Positions 37,857-46,751 of a stretch of DNA of 64,000 nt are shown here, piece after piece. The DNA comes from Mycobacterium kyorinense (GTDB taxonomy: Bacteria > Actinomycetota > Actinomycetes > Mycobacteriales > Mycobacteriaceae), in assembly GCF_001672775.1 (NCBI RefSeq), contig NZ_LZKJ01000046.1:1-64000 (forward strand), read 5' to 3'. Made by a program: the position numbers and the translations under genes. The first letter of the stretch is position 1; every line of letters begins with the position of its first letter. Below the pieces are notes generated by a model that ran no database searches, had not been told where the DNA came from, and saw nothing but the letters and a program-made list of their open reading frames with translations.

Positions 37857-38288
37857 ATGAAGGCACAACTGGAAGTCGTGATTTTGCCGGTCTCGGATCC
37901 CGATCGGTCGCTGCGGTTCTACCGTGACCAGGTGGGCTTCAACCTCGACGTCGATTACGCCCCATCAGCTGATTTCCGGGTCATTCAGCTGACACCCGCA
38001 GGTTCAGGGACGTCGATCCAATTCGGGGTCGGACTAACCGACGCGCCTGCGGGCTCGGTTCCCGGCCTTTACCTCGTGGTCTCCGATATCGAGGCGTCTC
38101 GAACGGAACTGGAGCACCGCGGGGTCACCGTCAGCGAGATCCGGCACAAGGACACCGACGGCGGCTGGCGAGGCGGCTTCCGCCCAGGGATCGACCCAGG
38201 CCGCACTGACTATGCGAGTTTTGCGGACTTCCAGGATCCCGACGGCAATGCCTGGGTCCTGCAAGAGCGTGGTCACTTGCCGGCGTGA
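37857..38288 (+). CDS. VOC superfamily (glyoxalase/dioxygenase-fold) protein
   Basis: 143 aa, starting 11 nt after the DUF427 stop. Paired beta-alpha-beta-beta-beta units: VVILPVSDPDRSLRFYRDQV at the N-terminus and GLYLVVSDIEASRTELEHRG in the middle, ending FADFQDPDGNAWVLQER, the usual VOC C-terminus with a metal-site Glu. The candidate first metal ligand is not His (VVILPV in place of HV), so it may be non-catalytic or a binding or resistance protein. Its last 4 bases overlap the HAD gene's GTG. Confidence 0.88.
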   Translation: MKAQLEVVILPVSDPDRSLRFYRDQVGFNLDVDYAPSADFRVIQLTPAGSGTSIQFGVGLTDAPAGSVPGLYLVVSDIEASRTELEHRGVTVSEIRHKDTDGGWRGGFRPGIDPGRTDYASFADFQDPDGNAWVLQERGHLPA

Positions 38289-38989
38289 CCACGTCTTCGA
38301 TGCCGAGCTTGCCGGCAGTGCTGGTATTCGATGTCAACGAGACGTTGCTCGACTTCGACGCCATGGCACCGCTTTTCGAGCGGATTTTCAGTGATGCGCG
38401 GGTGCTGCGCGACTGGATGAGTCAGCTGTTCATGTATTCGATGACCGTGACACTGTCCGGCCAGTACGTCGACTACTTCAAGCTTGGCGAGGGACTGCTG
38501 CAGATGCTTGCCGACATTCAGGGCGTGACGGTCACCGGACAGGATCTGCGGGCAATACGCGACGGGATGTTGACGCTGCCGGCCTATCCGGATGCGGCAG
38601 ATGGCCTTGCCATGCTCCACGACAACGGTTTTCGCCTCGTCACCGTGACCAACTCGCCGCCGAATCTGGACGGTCCGAGCCCACTGGAGCGTGCCGGCCT
38701 GGGTGAGTTTTTCGAGCAACAGTTCAGCGTCGATTCCGGTCGCGTCTACAAACCCGCTGGGCGGGTTTACCACGACGTCGCAGAACAGCTCGACGTGGCA
38801 CCGTCGGCGTGCATGATGGTCGCCGCACACGTTTGGGACACCCTGGGCGCACAAAGCGTCGGATTCAGCTCAGCGTTGATCACCCGCCCAGGTAACGCGC
38901 CTCTACCAGTCGACGGCTTGCCGCAACCAACCCTCGTCGCCGCCGACCTGCGCGAGTTGGCTCAAACTCTTGGCCCAGCACACGGATGA
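38285..38989 (+). CDS. HAD superfamily hydrolase, haloacid dehalogenase type II
   Basis: 234 aa from GTG 38285 (GTGA overlap with the VOC gene). Motif I VFDVNETLLDFD has nucleophile Asp16; motif II TVTNSPPN; motif III Lys in VYKPAGRVYHDVAEQL; motif IV MMVAAHVWDTLGAQSVGF. AAHVWD with the absence of a second Asp in motif I (DVN rather than DxD) is characteristic of L-2-haloacid dehalogenases, which replace a halogen on a 2-haloacid by hydroxyl. Whether the substrate is a haloacid is not shown. The stop overlaps the next ATG (ATGA). Confidence 0.9.
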   Translation: MTTSSMPSLPAVLVFDVNETLLDFDAMAPLFERIFSDARVLRDWMSQLFMYSMTVTLSGQYVDYFKLGEGLLQMLADIQGVTVTGQDLRAIRDGMLTLPAYPDAADGLAMLHDNGFRLVTVTNSPPNLDGPSPLERAGLGEFFEQQFSVDSGRVYKPAGRVYHDVAEQLDVAPSACMMVAAHVWDTLGAQSVGFSSALITRPGNAPLPVDGLPQPTLVAADLRELAQTLGPAHG

Positions 38990-40671
38990 AGCCGGAGACT
39001 GCGGTGAGTGAGCGACGAATCAGCCCAGACCGGCTCAGACTGTTCTCCGACGCCGTGTTCGCGGTCCTCATCACGATCCTGGTTTTGAAGCTCAAACCGC
39101 CGGAGAGCACCACTTTCGGCGCCCTATTGCCGCTATGGCCAACGGGTTTGAGCTACGTGGTCAGCTACCTTTTCATCGCGATCGTCTGGGTCAACCACCA
39201 TCATCTGCTCAGCTACGCGGAGGTAGCGACGCCCCGGCTGGTGTGGTCGAACTTCGCCCATCTCTTCTCTGTCTCACTGATTCCATTCACTACCGAATGG
39301 ATCGCGGACAGCAGGCTGGCCGCGGCCCCAATGGTCCTGTACGCGGCTGTATTCGTGTTTGTCGATGTCACCTACCTCGCACTCTGCTGGGAAGCCATCG
39401 ATCGACCCGCCCGCGTCGACGTGCCGGCGCGCATGCGCCGGCTGCTGCGCATGCGATCGTTCATCACCATCGGTGTATTCGCGGCCGCGGCAGTGGTCGC
39501 GGTCAGCTGGCCGGTGGTAGCGATGGGGATGGTCTGCCTGTGTCTGGCCGGATACTTACGGCCGGATTTTCCAATATCGAAAGCCACCCCGACGAGAGGA
39601 CAACCGATGGGGATCGCCGGCAACCAAGGGTCGTCGACGCCGGACCAGCTGCCTACTGCGCCGGCGGTGGTGCGTGAGCAACCGGGCGGGGACACCATGC
39701 GGGCGATCATCCTGGAGAAGTTCGGCGGACTGGACAGCTTGGTCTACGCCGATATTCCTAAACCACTACCGAAGGAAGGCGAAGTCGTCATCCGAGTCAA
39801 AGGGTTTGGCGTCAACCACGCCGAGATGCACATGCGCCGGGGAGAATGGGCGGAGGCCGCAGAAGTCAGTGGCATCGAGTGTGTCGGCGTCGTCGAGTCG
39901 TGCCCCGGCAGAGAGTTTCCGGTCGGAGCCAAAGTCGCAGCACTCATGGGCGGCTTAGGGCGAACCATCAATGGCAGTTATGCCGAATACACCCGCGTGC
40001 GTGCCGGCAACGTCGCGCTCATCGAGTCCGACCTGCCGTGGTCCCAGTTGGCCGCGTTGCCCGAAACCTATGCGACCGCGTGGACATGCCTGTTTCGCAA
40101 CCTCAAGCTCACCACCGGACAAACCCTGGTGATCCGCGGTGCGACTTCATCTTTCGGTCAGGCGGCACTCAAAATGGCAGTCGCCGCCGGTGCACGGGTC
40201 ATCGCCACCACCCGTAGCCGCGAGCGTTTTCGCCTGCTCGAGGGACTCGGCGCTGAACGCGTGGAATTGGAACGACGAGATCTGGCTAAGCACATCGCCG
40301 AAGCCAAACAACTCGACGCGGTCCTTGATCTGGTCGGTAACAGCACCATTCTTGACTCGCTCGACATGTTGCGCCGCGGCGGCACCGCCTGTCTGGCGGG
40401 GTGGTTGGGTGGACTGGCGCCGATCGCGGACTTCAATCCGCTCCTGCAGATGGCCAGCGGCGTGTACCTGTCGTTCTTCGGTAGTTTCGTCTTCGGCACG
40501 CCCGGCTTTCCGCTGTCCGACGTGCCGTTGGCAGACATCGCACGACAAGTCGCCGACGGTCGCCTCGAGGCGACGCCGGCGCGAGTGTTCTCCTTCCACG
40601 AGATCCATGAAGCCCACCGGGTCATGGAGGCCGGCGAAGCCAACGGAAAGATGGTGGTCGTCGTCGAATGA
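38986..40671 (+). CDS. In-frame fusion: TMEM175-type channel domain and quinone oxidoreductase (MDR) domain
   Basis: 561 aa without an internal stop. Residues 1-205: DUF1211/TMEM175 family, a potassium-channel-like protein, with the signature RLRLFSDAVFAVLITILVLKL in helix 1 and five further hydrophobic segments. Residues about 238-561: medium-chain dehydrogenase/reductase of the zinc-free quinone oxidoreductase type, MRAIILEKFGGLDSLVY, GFGVNHAEMHMR, GSYAEYTRV and the NADPH motif IRGATSSFGQAALKMA. A GAGAGGAC-preceded ATG at 39607 and another at 39697 could start the second domain as a separate protein, so a bicistronic reading without a stop cannot be excluded. Last gene of the operon; ends before a free-standing SDR gene. 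Confidence 0.82.
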   Translation: MKPETAVSERRISPDRLRLFSDAVFAVLITILVLKLKPPESTTFGALLPLWPTGLSYVVSYLFIAIVWVNHHHLLSYAEVATPRLVWSNFAHLFSVSLIPFTTEWIADSRLAAAPMVLYAAVFVFVDVTYLALCWEAIDRPARVDVPARMRRLLRMRSFITIGVFAAAAVVAVSWPVVAMGMVCLCLAGYLRPDFPISKATPTRGQPMGIAGNQGSSTPDQLPTAPAVVREQPGGDTMRAIILEKFGGLDSLVYADIPKPLPKEGEVVIRVKGFGVNHAEMHMRRGEWAEAAEVSGIECVGVVESCPGREFPVGAKVAALMGGLGRTINGSYAEYTRVRAGNVALIESDLPWSQLAALPETYATAWTCLFRNLKLTTGQTLVIRGATSSFGQAALKMAVAAGARVIATTRSRERFRLLEGLGAERVELERRDLAKHIAEAKQLDAVLDLVGNSTILDSLDMLRRGGTACLAGWLGGLAPIADFNPLLQMASGVYLSFFGSFVFGTPGFPLSDVPLADIARQVADGRLEATPARVFSFHEIHEAHRVMEAGEANGKMVVVVE

Positions 40672-40782
40672 GCGGTACCTAGCCCGATCGGCCCGTGAAG
40701 TCCACACCTCGACCCAGGCCCGCATAGGCCGTACCGGGGGTACCGACTAGCCTCGACGGCAATCAACGAACAAGGAGTATCC

Positions 40783-41613
40783 ATGGAGGGTTTTGCCGGC
40801 AAGGTCGCCGCGGTCACGGGCGCGGGATCGGGCATCGGCCAGGCGCTGGCCATCGAGCTGGGCCGCTCGGGTGCCAAGTTGGCGATCAGCGACATCGACA
40901 GCGAAGGACTGGCGCAGACCGAGGAGCGGCTGAAGGCCATCGGCGCACCGGTCAAAGCGGACCGCCTCAATGTCGCGGAACGCGAGTCCTTCCTGGGCTA
41001 CGCCGACGCCGTAAACGAGCATTTCGGCAAGGTCAACCAGATCTACAACAACGCCGGCATCGCGTTCACCGGGGATATCGAGATCAGTCAGTTCAAGGAC
41101 ATCGAACGGGTGATGGACGTCGACTTCTGGGGAGTCGTCAACGGCACCAAAGCGTTTCTGCCGCATCTGATTGCCTCCGGTGACGGGCACGTCGTCAACA
41201 TCTCCAGCATCTTCGGGCTGTTCTCGGTTCCCGGCCAAGCCGCCTACAACTCCGCCAAGTTCGCTGTCCGCGGGTTCACCGAGGCTTTGCGGCAGGAGAT
41301 GGCACTCGCCAAGCATCCGGTCAAGGTGACCACCGTTCACCCAGGCGGCATCAAGACCGCGATCGCCCGCAACGCCACCGCGGCCGAAGGGTTGGACGCC
41401 AATGAGCTGGCCCACTTGTTCGACACCCGACTCGTCTTCACCAGCCCACAACGAGCGGCGCGCATCATTTTGACCGCCGTTCGCAAAAACAAGGCACGGG
41501 TGCTGGTCGGCCCGGATGCCAAGGCGCTGGACCTGATCGTGCGCGCGACGGGCTCGGGGTACCAGGGGCTGTTCTCGGCGGTAGTGGGCCGGATGCTGCC
41601 GTCGGCGCGTTAG
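40783..41613 (+). CDS. Short-chain dehydrogenase/reductase (Rv1245c-like)
   Basis: 276 aa, the same as Rv1245c, with AAGGAG before ATG 40783. Classical SDR: VTGAGSGIGQALA (NAD(P) binding, residues 11-23), Asp in DIDSEGLAQ that favours NAD, NNAGIAF, catalytic Ser in NISSIFGLF and Tyr-Lys in YNSAKFAV, followed by HPGGIKTAIARN. Substrate unknown. It marks the return to the conserved M. tuberculosis gene order after the accessory island and is followed by a palindromic repeat and the convergent lpqZ. Confidence 0.92.
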   Translation: MEGFAGKVAAVTGAGSGIGQALAIELGRSGAKLAISDIDSEGLAQTEERLKAIGAPVKADRLNVAERESFLGYADAVNEHFGKVNQIYNNAGIAFTGDIEISQFKDIERVMDVDFWGVVNGTKAFLPHLIASGDGHVVNISSIFGLFSVPGQAAYNSAKFAVRGFTEALRQEMALAKHPVKVTTVHPGGIKTAIARNATAAEGLDANELAHLFDTRLVFTSPQRAARIILTAVRKNKARVLVGPDAKALDLIVRATGSGYQGLFSAVVGRMLPSAR

Positions 41614-41631
41614 CCTCCGTCGTCGCGGCTG

Positions 41632-41735
41632 CCGCGAGCGTGCGCAAACCCGGGAAAAGGTCCGGCGTGTCGGCCGGGAACACGCACGCTCGCGGCAAAA
41701 GGGGGCGCGGCAAAAGGGGCACGCTCGCGGCAAAG
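41632..41735 (-). repeat. Dispersed palindromic element, copy 3 plus a partial right arm
   Basis: 41632-41696, minus strand: GCGAGCGTGCGTGTTCCCGG, then CCGACACGCCGGA and TTCCCGGGTTTGCGCACGCT. It matches copy 1 over nearly its whole length. A further GCACGCTCGCGGCAAA arm repeats at 41718-41735. It is located between the convergent SDR and lpqZ genes. Confidence 0.72.
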
Positions 41736-42599
41736 TTAGCGGCCGAGGGGGTGTTCGCCCAGCCACGCGTCGGCCACACTTTGCGGGTCGGCGCCCTTGG
41801 CGACCTGGCGGCGCATGTCGACCAGCGCGGCGGTGTCCAACACACCGGCCACCTCGTTGATCGCCAGCAACTGCCGATCGGTCAGCACGTTGCGCCGGTA
41901 GAGCGGCACCACGTTTTCCGCTTGCACCAACGCCGGCTTGCCGTCGGCCAGCACCACCACGTCGGCGGGCACATCGGGCGCGGCGGTGGTGGTCCACGCC
42001 CCGGTGATTCGCCCATCCCGAAGCGCTGCGAACATCGCTGCGGCGTCAGGGAATTCGCGGGCAGCAGGCAACTGACACCGGCTCACCTTCGCCGGTGTCT
42101 GGCTGCCGCGGATCGCCCCGATGACCAGACCAGCACAGTGCCGGGGCAGTGTGCTGAGCTCAGTGCCGCCCCAGGCCTTCGCGGTTGCCGGGGTCACCGC
42201 GAGCGCGGGTTTGTCCTCGGCTGCCGTGGTGTAGTCGCCGGCGGCGATCCCCTCCGGCAGCACGCCGATCATCGCTCGGTAGACCTGCTCGTCTGATCGC
42301 ACCTTCGCACCCGGCTGAAAGACCTGTAACACCTGTCCGGTGAAGCCTGGGACGACGGTGAACGCTCCGGAATCCAGCCCGGCCAGCGGGTCGGGCACCG
42401 GCTCGTTGCGTGCCGGGAAACCATACGAACGCAGCGCCCCGACGTAGATGTCGGCCAGCAGCACCGAGTCTGGATGCGACCCCACCACCAATTCGGGCGG
42501 GTGACGCTGGGTGTCACCACAACCGGCCAGCGTCCACGCCGCGACGAGCGCCAGCGCGCCGCACACAGCGAGCCGTCGGAAAGCAGGCCCGGCGCTCAC
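41736..42599 (-). CDS. lpqZ: Lipoprotein LpqZ, glycine betaine/OpuAC-type substrate-binding protein
   Basis: 287 aa from GTG 42599, which overlaps the malic enzyme stop (GTGA); Rv1244 is 286 aa. The signal peptide has Arg-Arg at 8-9 and lipobox LAGC with Cys27. The mature part is an OpuAC/ProX-like fold: VVGSHPDSVLLADIYVGALR at its start and GAWTTTAAPDVPADVVVLAD mid-way. No permease or ATPase is adjacent, so the partner transporter lies elsewhere or the protein acts alone. Ligand not deducible. Confidence 0.9.
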   Translation of the reverse strand: MSAGPAFRRLAVCGALALVAAWTLAGCGDTQRHPPELVVGSHPDSVLLADIYVGALRSYGFPARNEPVPDPLAGLDSGAFTVVPGFTGQVLQVFQPGAKVRSDEQVYRAMIGVLPEGIAAGDYTTAAEDKPALAVTPATAKAWGGTELSTLPRHCAGLVIGAIRGSQTPAKVSRCQLPAAREFPDAAAMFAALRDGRITGAWTTTAAPDVPADVVVLADGKPALVQAENVVPLYRRNVLTDRQLLAINEVAGVLDTAALVDMRRQVAKGADPQSVADAWLGEHPLGR

Positions 42600-43777
42600 T
42601 CGGCGGCGTCTGCGGCGGCCGCCACCGCGGCGGCCACCGTCGGGCCGACCTTTGGCTCCAGCGGGCTCGGGACGATCCGGTCGGGTGCCAAGTCATCGGC
42701 GACGACGGAGACGATCGCCTCGGCCGCGGCCACCTTCATCTTCTCGGTGATCTTGCGGGCACCGGCGTCCAGCGCGCCGAGGAACACCCCGGGGAAAGCC
42801 AGCACATTGTTGATCTGGTTGGGGAAATCGCTTCGGCCGGTGGCGACAATCGCGGCGTGCCGGGCGGCCACGTCGGGATGGACTTCGGGGTCCGGGTTCG
42901 ACAGCGCGAACACGATGCTCTCCGGCGCCATCGACGCGATCAACTCTTCGGGCACCACACCGGCGGACACTCCCAGGAACACGTCGGCGCCCTTCAGGGC
43001 CTCCACCATGCCCCCGACGAGACCGTCTGGATTGGTGCGCCGCGCCAAGTCGGCTTTCACCGTCGTCAGATCATCACGCTCGGGATGCAGGATGCCGCGC
43101 GAGTCCAGCACGGTGATATGCGAAACCCCTGCGGCCATAAGGATTTTCGCGCAGGCCACGCCGGCCGCACCGACACCGGAGATCACCACGCGCAGCGAGG
43201 CCATGTCTCGGCCGAGCACTTTGGTGGCGCCGATCAGTGCCGCCAGCACCACGATCGCGGTGCCGTGCTGGTCGTCATGCATCACCGGGCAGTCCAACGC
43301 TTCGATCAGGCGGCGTTCGATCTCGAAGCAACGCGGCGCCGAGATGTCCTCGAGGTTGACCGCGCCGAAGGTCGGTCGCAGCCGCACCAGGGTCTCGACG
43401 ATCTCGTCGGGATCCTTGGTGTCGAGCACGATCGGGATCGAATCCAGCCCGGCGAACGCCTTGAACAGCGCACTTTTGCCTTCCATCACCGGCAGCGCGG
43501 CGGCCGGCCCGATGTCGCCGAGACCCAGCACCGCACTACCGTCGCTGACCACGGCCACCAGCCGGTTCGCCCAGGTGTAGCGGGCGGCCAGGGTGTGATC
43601 GGCGGCGATCGCGCGACTGACCTGCGCCACCCCGGGGGTATAGGCGATCGACAGCGCGCGCTGGGTGTCGAGCGGGGCCCGCAGCTGCACGGCGAGCTTC
43701 CCGGCTACATGGGCCTCGAAGATCTCGTCGTCTTCTAAGACGATGTGCGGGCTATTCGCAGGGTTGCTTTCGGACAC
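42596..43777 (-). CDS. Short-type NAD(P)-dependent malic enzyme
   Basis: 393 aa from GTG 43777. It converts malate to pyruvate and CO2 with reduction of NAD(P). Seen: catalytic Tyr in SIAYTPGVAQV, Lys in VMEGKSALFKAFAGL, metal ligands in VNLEDISAPRCFEIE, CPVMHDDQHGTAIV, and the Rossmann motif VISGVGAAGVACAK. This is the short bacterial form lacking the C-terminal phosphotransacetylase domain; M. tuberculosis has a long-type Mez (Rv2332, about 548 aa) elsewhere and no gene here. It lies 21 bp downstream of mdh, so oxidation and decarboxylation of malate are under one transcript. Confidence 0.9.
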   Translation of the reverse strand: MSESNPANSPHIVLEDDEIFEAHVAGKLAVQLRAPLDTQRALSIAYTPGVAQVSRAIAADHTLAARYTWANRLVAVVSDGSAVLGLGDIGPAAALPVMEGKSALFKAFAGLDSIPIVLDTKDPDEIVETLVRLRPTFGAVNLEDISAPRCFEIERRLIEALDCPVMHDDQHGTAIVVLAALIGATKVLGRDMASLRVVISGVGAAGVACAKILMAAGVSHITVLDSRGILHPERDDLTTVKADLARRTNPDGLVGGMVEALKGADVFLGVSAGVVPEELIASMAPESIVFALSNPDPEVHPDVAARHAAIVATGRSDFPNQINNVLAFPGVFLGALDAGARKITEKMKVAAAEAIVSVVADDLAPDRIVPSPLEPKVGPTVAAAVAAAADAAE

Positions 43778-43797
43778 TGCCTCAGGGTACTGCCGGC

Positions 43798-44787
43798 TCA
43801 GATCAGCCCCAGGTCGGTGACCGCGGTGCGCTCTTCGGCCAGCTCTGCGGTCGACTTGTCGATTCGACCGCGGGAGAACTCGTCGATGTCGAGCCCTTCA
43901 ACGATGCTCCAGTTGCCGTCCTTGGTGGTCACCGGGAACGACGAGATCAACCCTTCCGGCACGCCGTAGGAGCCGTCGGAGATGACCGCCATCGACACCC
44001 AGTCACCTGCCGGGCTGCCCAGCAGCCAGTCTCGGGCGGCGTCCACGGTGGCCGAGGCTGCCGAAGCGGCCGAGGACGCTCCGCGCGCGTCGATGATGGC
44101 CGCCCCGCGCTTGGCGACGGTCGGGATGAACTCGTTCTCGATCCAGGACTGGTCGTTGACCGCCTCGGCGGCGTTCTTGCCCTTGATTTCGGCGTGGAAG
44201 ATGTCGGGGTACTGAGTGGCCGAATGGTTGCCCCAGATCGTCATCTTCTTGATGTCGGTGACGGCAGCGCCGGTCTTTTGGGCCAGCTGCGAGATGGCCC
44301 GGTTGTGGTCGAGGCGGGTCAGCGCCGAGAACCGCTCCCGCGGGATGTCGGGAGCGTTGCTCATCGCGATCAGCGCATTGGTGTTGGCCGGGTTACCGGT
44401 GACTCCGATGCGGATGTCGTCGGCCGCCACGGAGTTGAGGGCCTTGCCCTGCTCGGTGAAGATCGCGCCGTTGGCCTCCAACAGGTCGCTGCGCTCCATG
44501 CCGGGTCCGCGCGGGCGAGCGCCGACGAGCAGCGCCAGGTTCACGCCGTCGAAGATCTTGTTCGGGTCCGCGCCGATCTTGACACCGGCCAGCAGCGGGA
44601 ACGCGCAGTCGTCGAGCTCCATCACCACGCCCTCGAGCGCTTTGAGGGCAGGCTCGATCTCGAGCAGATGTAGCTCGATCGGGCGGTCGGGCCCTAGCAG
44701 CGAGCCGCTCGCGAGGCGGAACAACAGGCTGTAGCCGATCTGGCCGGCGGCACCGGTGACGGCGACCTTGAGGGGAGTTGTGCTCAC
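43798..44787 (-). CDS. mdh: Malate dehydrogenase
   Basis: 329 aa from GTG 44787 with AAGGAG eight nt upstream; same length as Rv1240. It interconverts malate and oxaloacetate with NAD in the TCA cycle. Landmarks: [19 protein letters not shown], substrate-binding [14 protein letters not shown] with two Arg, NPANTNALI, third Arg/Asp in [13 protein letters not shown], and catalytic His in [11 protein letters not shown]. First gene of an mdh - malic enzyme - lpqZ unit on the minus strand, divergent from corA. Confidence 0.96.
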   Translation of the reverse strand: MSTTPLKVAVTGAAGQIGYSLLFRLASGSLLGPDRPIELHLLEIEPALKALEGVVMELDDCAFPLLAGVKIGADPNKIFDGVNLALLVGARPRGPGMERSDLLEANGAIFTEQGKALNSVAADDIRIGVTGNPANTNALIAMSNAPDIPRERFSALTRLDHNRAISQLAQKTGAAVTDIKKMTIWGNHSATQYPDIFHAEIKGKNAAEAVNDQSWIENEFIPTVAKRGAAIIDARGASSAASAASATVDAARDWLLGSPAGDWVSMAVISDGSYGVPEGLISSFPVTTKDGNWSIVEGLDIDEFSRGRIDKSTAELAEERTAVTDLGLI

Positions 44788-44941
44788 GTCGTTGGCTCCT
44801 TGTGCAGGGTTGCGTCGGGTCGAAACTAGCGCACCGAAGCCGGCCAGCCATCCCCCGGTCCCCTGAGCGGCTCACAGGCAGTGCCATGCCGCGGCGCGTA
44901 GCATTGCCGACGCTTGGTCGGCTGCGGCGGGAGGTGACCCG

Positions 44942-46033
44942 ATGCCATCGTTTCGTGGGTTGCCACCATCACTGCGGCCCGTCACGCGGCCTAAAGCCAC
45001 CGATTCCGGCGCCCCGCCGGTCGCCCAGGTCATGGTCGACTGCGGCGTCTATGTCGACGGGGTGCGACTGCCCGGCCCCTACAGCCACGCGGAGGCGCTG
45101 GCCAAGGTGCACGAGGTCGAGCAGACCGGCCAGAACGCCTTCGCCTGGATCGGGTTGCACGAGCCCGATGAACGCCAGATGCAAGATGTGGCAGATGTTT
45201 TCGGGATCCACCTACTGGCCGCCGAAGACGCCGTGCACGCCCATCAGCGGCCCAAACTGGAGCGCTACGACGAGACCCTCTTTTTGGTTCTCAAGACGGT
45301 CAACTACGTTCCGCACGACTCGGTGGTGTTGGCACGTGAGATCGTCGAGACCGGCGAGATCATGATCTTCGTCGGCAAGAATTTCGTGGTCACCGTCCGA
45401 CACGGCGAACACGGCGGGCTTTCCGAAGTGCGCAAACGGATGGACGCCGAGCCCGACCACATGCGGCTGGGGCCGTATGCGGTGATGCACGCGATCGCCG
45501 ACCGGGTGGTCGACCACTATCTGGCGGTCACCAACCTGATGGAGACCGATATCGACGCGATCGAAGAGGTGGCATTTGCCCCCGGCCAGCGGACCGACGT
45601 CGAACCGATCTATCAGATCAAACGCGAGGTCGTCGAACTGCGCCGATGCGTCAACCCGCTCTCGGTTCCGTTCCAGCGGATGCAGACCGAACACAAGGAC
45701 TTGATCTCCAAGGAAGTACGGCGCTACCTGCGCGACGTCGCCGACCACCAGACCCATGCCGCTGACCAGATCGCCGGCTACGACGAGACGCTCAGCTCAC
45801 TGGTACAGGCCGCGCTGGCCCGGGTCGGGATGCAGCAGAACACCGATATGCGCAAGATGTCGGCGTGGGCCGGCATCATCGCGGTGCCCACGATGATCGC
45901 CGGGATCTACGGCATGAACTTCGACTGGATGCCCATCCTGCACCGGCCCTGGGGCTACCCGGTTGTGCTCGCGGTGATGGCCACGTTTTGCGTGGTGTTG
46001 TATCGCACGTTCCGGCGCAACCGCTGGCTGTAA
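44942..46033 (+). CDS. corA: Magnesium/cobalt transporter CorA
   Basis: 363 aa (Rv1239c 366 aa), ATG 44942 with GGAGGTGA upstream. Long cytoplasmic alpha/beta domain (to residue about 295), then two C-terminal membrane helices with the pore-mouth signature YGMNF at the end of helix 1 and a basic RTFRRNRWL tail. The family forms pentameric Mg2+ channels. Divergent from mdh; converges on the SUFU-like gene with an imperfect palindrome between. Confidence 0.95.
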   Translation: MPSFRGLPPSLRPVTRPKATDSGAPPVAQVMVDCGVYVDGVRLPGPYSHAEALAKVHEVEQTGQNAFAWIGLHEPDERQMQDVADVFGIHLLAAEDAVHAHQRPKLERYDETLFLVLKTVNYVPHDSVVLAREIVETGEIMIFVGKNFVVTVRHGEHGGLSEVRKRMDAEPDHMRLGPYAVMHAIADRVVDHYLAVTNLMETDIDAIEEVAFAPGQRTDVEPIYQIKREVVELRRCVNPLSVPFQRMQTEHKDLISKEVRRYLRDVADHQTHAADQIAGYDETLSSLVQAALARVGMQQNTDMRKMSAWAGIIAVPTMIAGIYGMNFDWMPILHRPWGYPVVLAVMATFCVVLYRTFRRNRWL

Positions 46034-46034
46034 C

Positions 46035-46096
46035 GTCGAGTGTGAACTGAAGGCGACAACTCGGCGCGGATTCCGCCAACGTTTCACAGTGAAAAC
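46035..46096. terminator. Imperfect palindrome between convergent corA and SUFU-like genes
   Basis: TGTGAACTGAAGGCG facing CGCCAACGTTTCACA leaves matching ends TGTGAA/TTCACA and GGCG/CGCC around a mismatched middle. It is in the only space between two convergent stops; a weak two-way terminator is plausible. A GTGTGAATCC element of the same type occurs between mrp and tatB. Confidence 0.35.
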
Positions 46097-46142
46097 CGTG
46101 GATTCACAGTCGATTACGGCGAACTGAACCAGACCGCACAGG

Positions 46143-46751
46143 TCACTGCGGTTGGGCGGCGCGACGGTTGGGGTCCAAAACGTCGACGCCGTCGACCCGC
46201 CAGGCCTCCCGCATGGCGTCGGCACCTTTCAGCCGCACCCAGGCAGCTTCGGTCGCGGTGATCGGTGTCGCGGCGACAAAGCTCACCGGGTCGCGCGGCG
46301 GCTCCAGCGGCAGCTCGGCAATATCGCTGCGGCCCAACAACACCGCGGTGAACGGCGCGCGGCCCGAGGGGCGCGTCCACAGCGGCGAGCCTAGGTCGAT
46401 CAGGGCGTCCGGCACCAAAACCACGCCCTCGACCGCTGGAGTTGCCGCTATCACCGCCAAGCTGCGCGCCAACCCGGTGGCCGGCCCGGGATCACGTAGC
46501 TGGAGCACGACTTCGGCGCGCGGGCCACGCAGCGGATCGGCCACCGGCGCCGTCGGATCGACCATCGGATGCCGCGAACAGCCCAGCGACACATAGTGCA
46601 CCACACCGTCCGCGCCGGCACGGAAGCGCAGCACCTCGATGGGCTGGGCACCCAAAAACGTCACACTGGCGACGTCGGGCTCCGCCTCGATACCTGCTGC
46701 GGCAAAGTGCGCGCGCACATGCGCCCGCACTTTGGTCAGCTCGGGTGTCAC
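46143..46751 (-). CDS. Suppressor-of-fused (SUFU) domain protein
   Basis: 202 aa from GTG 46751, which overlaps the sugC stop (GTGA). The bacterial SUFU-like pattern is visible: FLGAQPIEVLRFRAGADGVV, HYVSLGCSRHPM, RAEVVLQLRDPG, then PVSFVAATPITATEAAWVRL. Function in bacteria is unknown; members often occur in toxin-immunity contexts but this copy has no toxin neighbour. Coupling to the trehalose importer operon implies co-expression, not necessarily shared function. Not part of this locus in M. tuberculosis as I remember it. Confidence 0.78.
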   Translation of the reverse strand: MTPELTKVRAHVRAHFAAAGIEAEPDVASVTFLGAQPIEVLRFRAGADGVVHYVSLGCSRHPMVDPTAPVADPLRGPRAEVVLQLRDPGPATGLARSLAVIAATPAVEGVVLVPDALIDLGSPLWTRPSGRAPFTAVLLGRSDIAELPLEPPRDPVSFVAATPITATEAAWVRLKGADAMREAWRVDGVDVLDPNRRAAQPQ

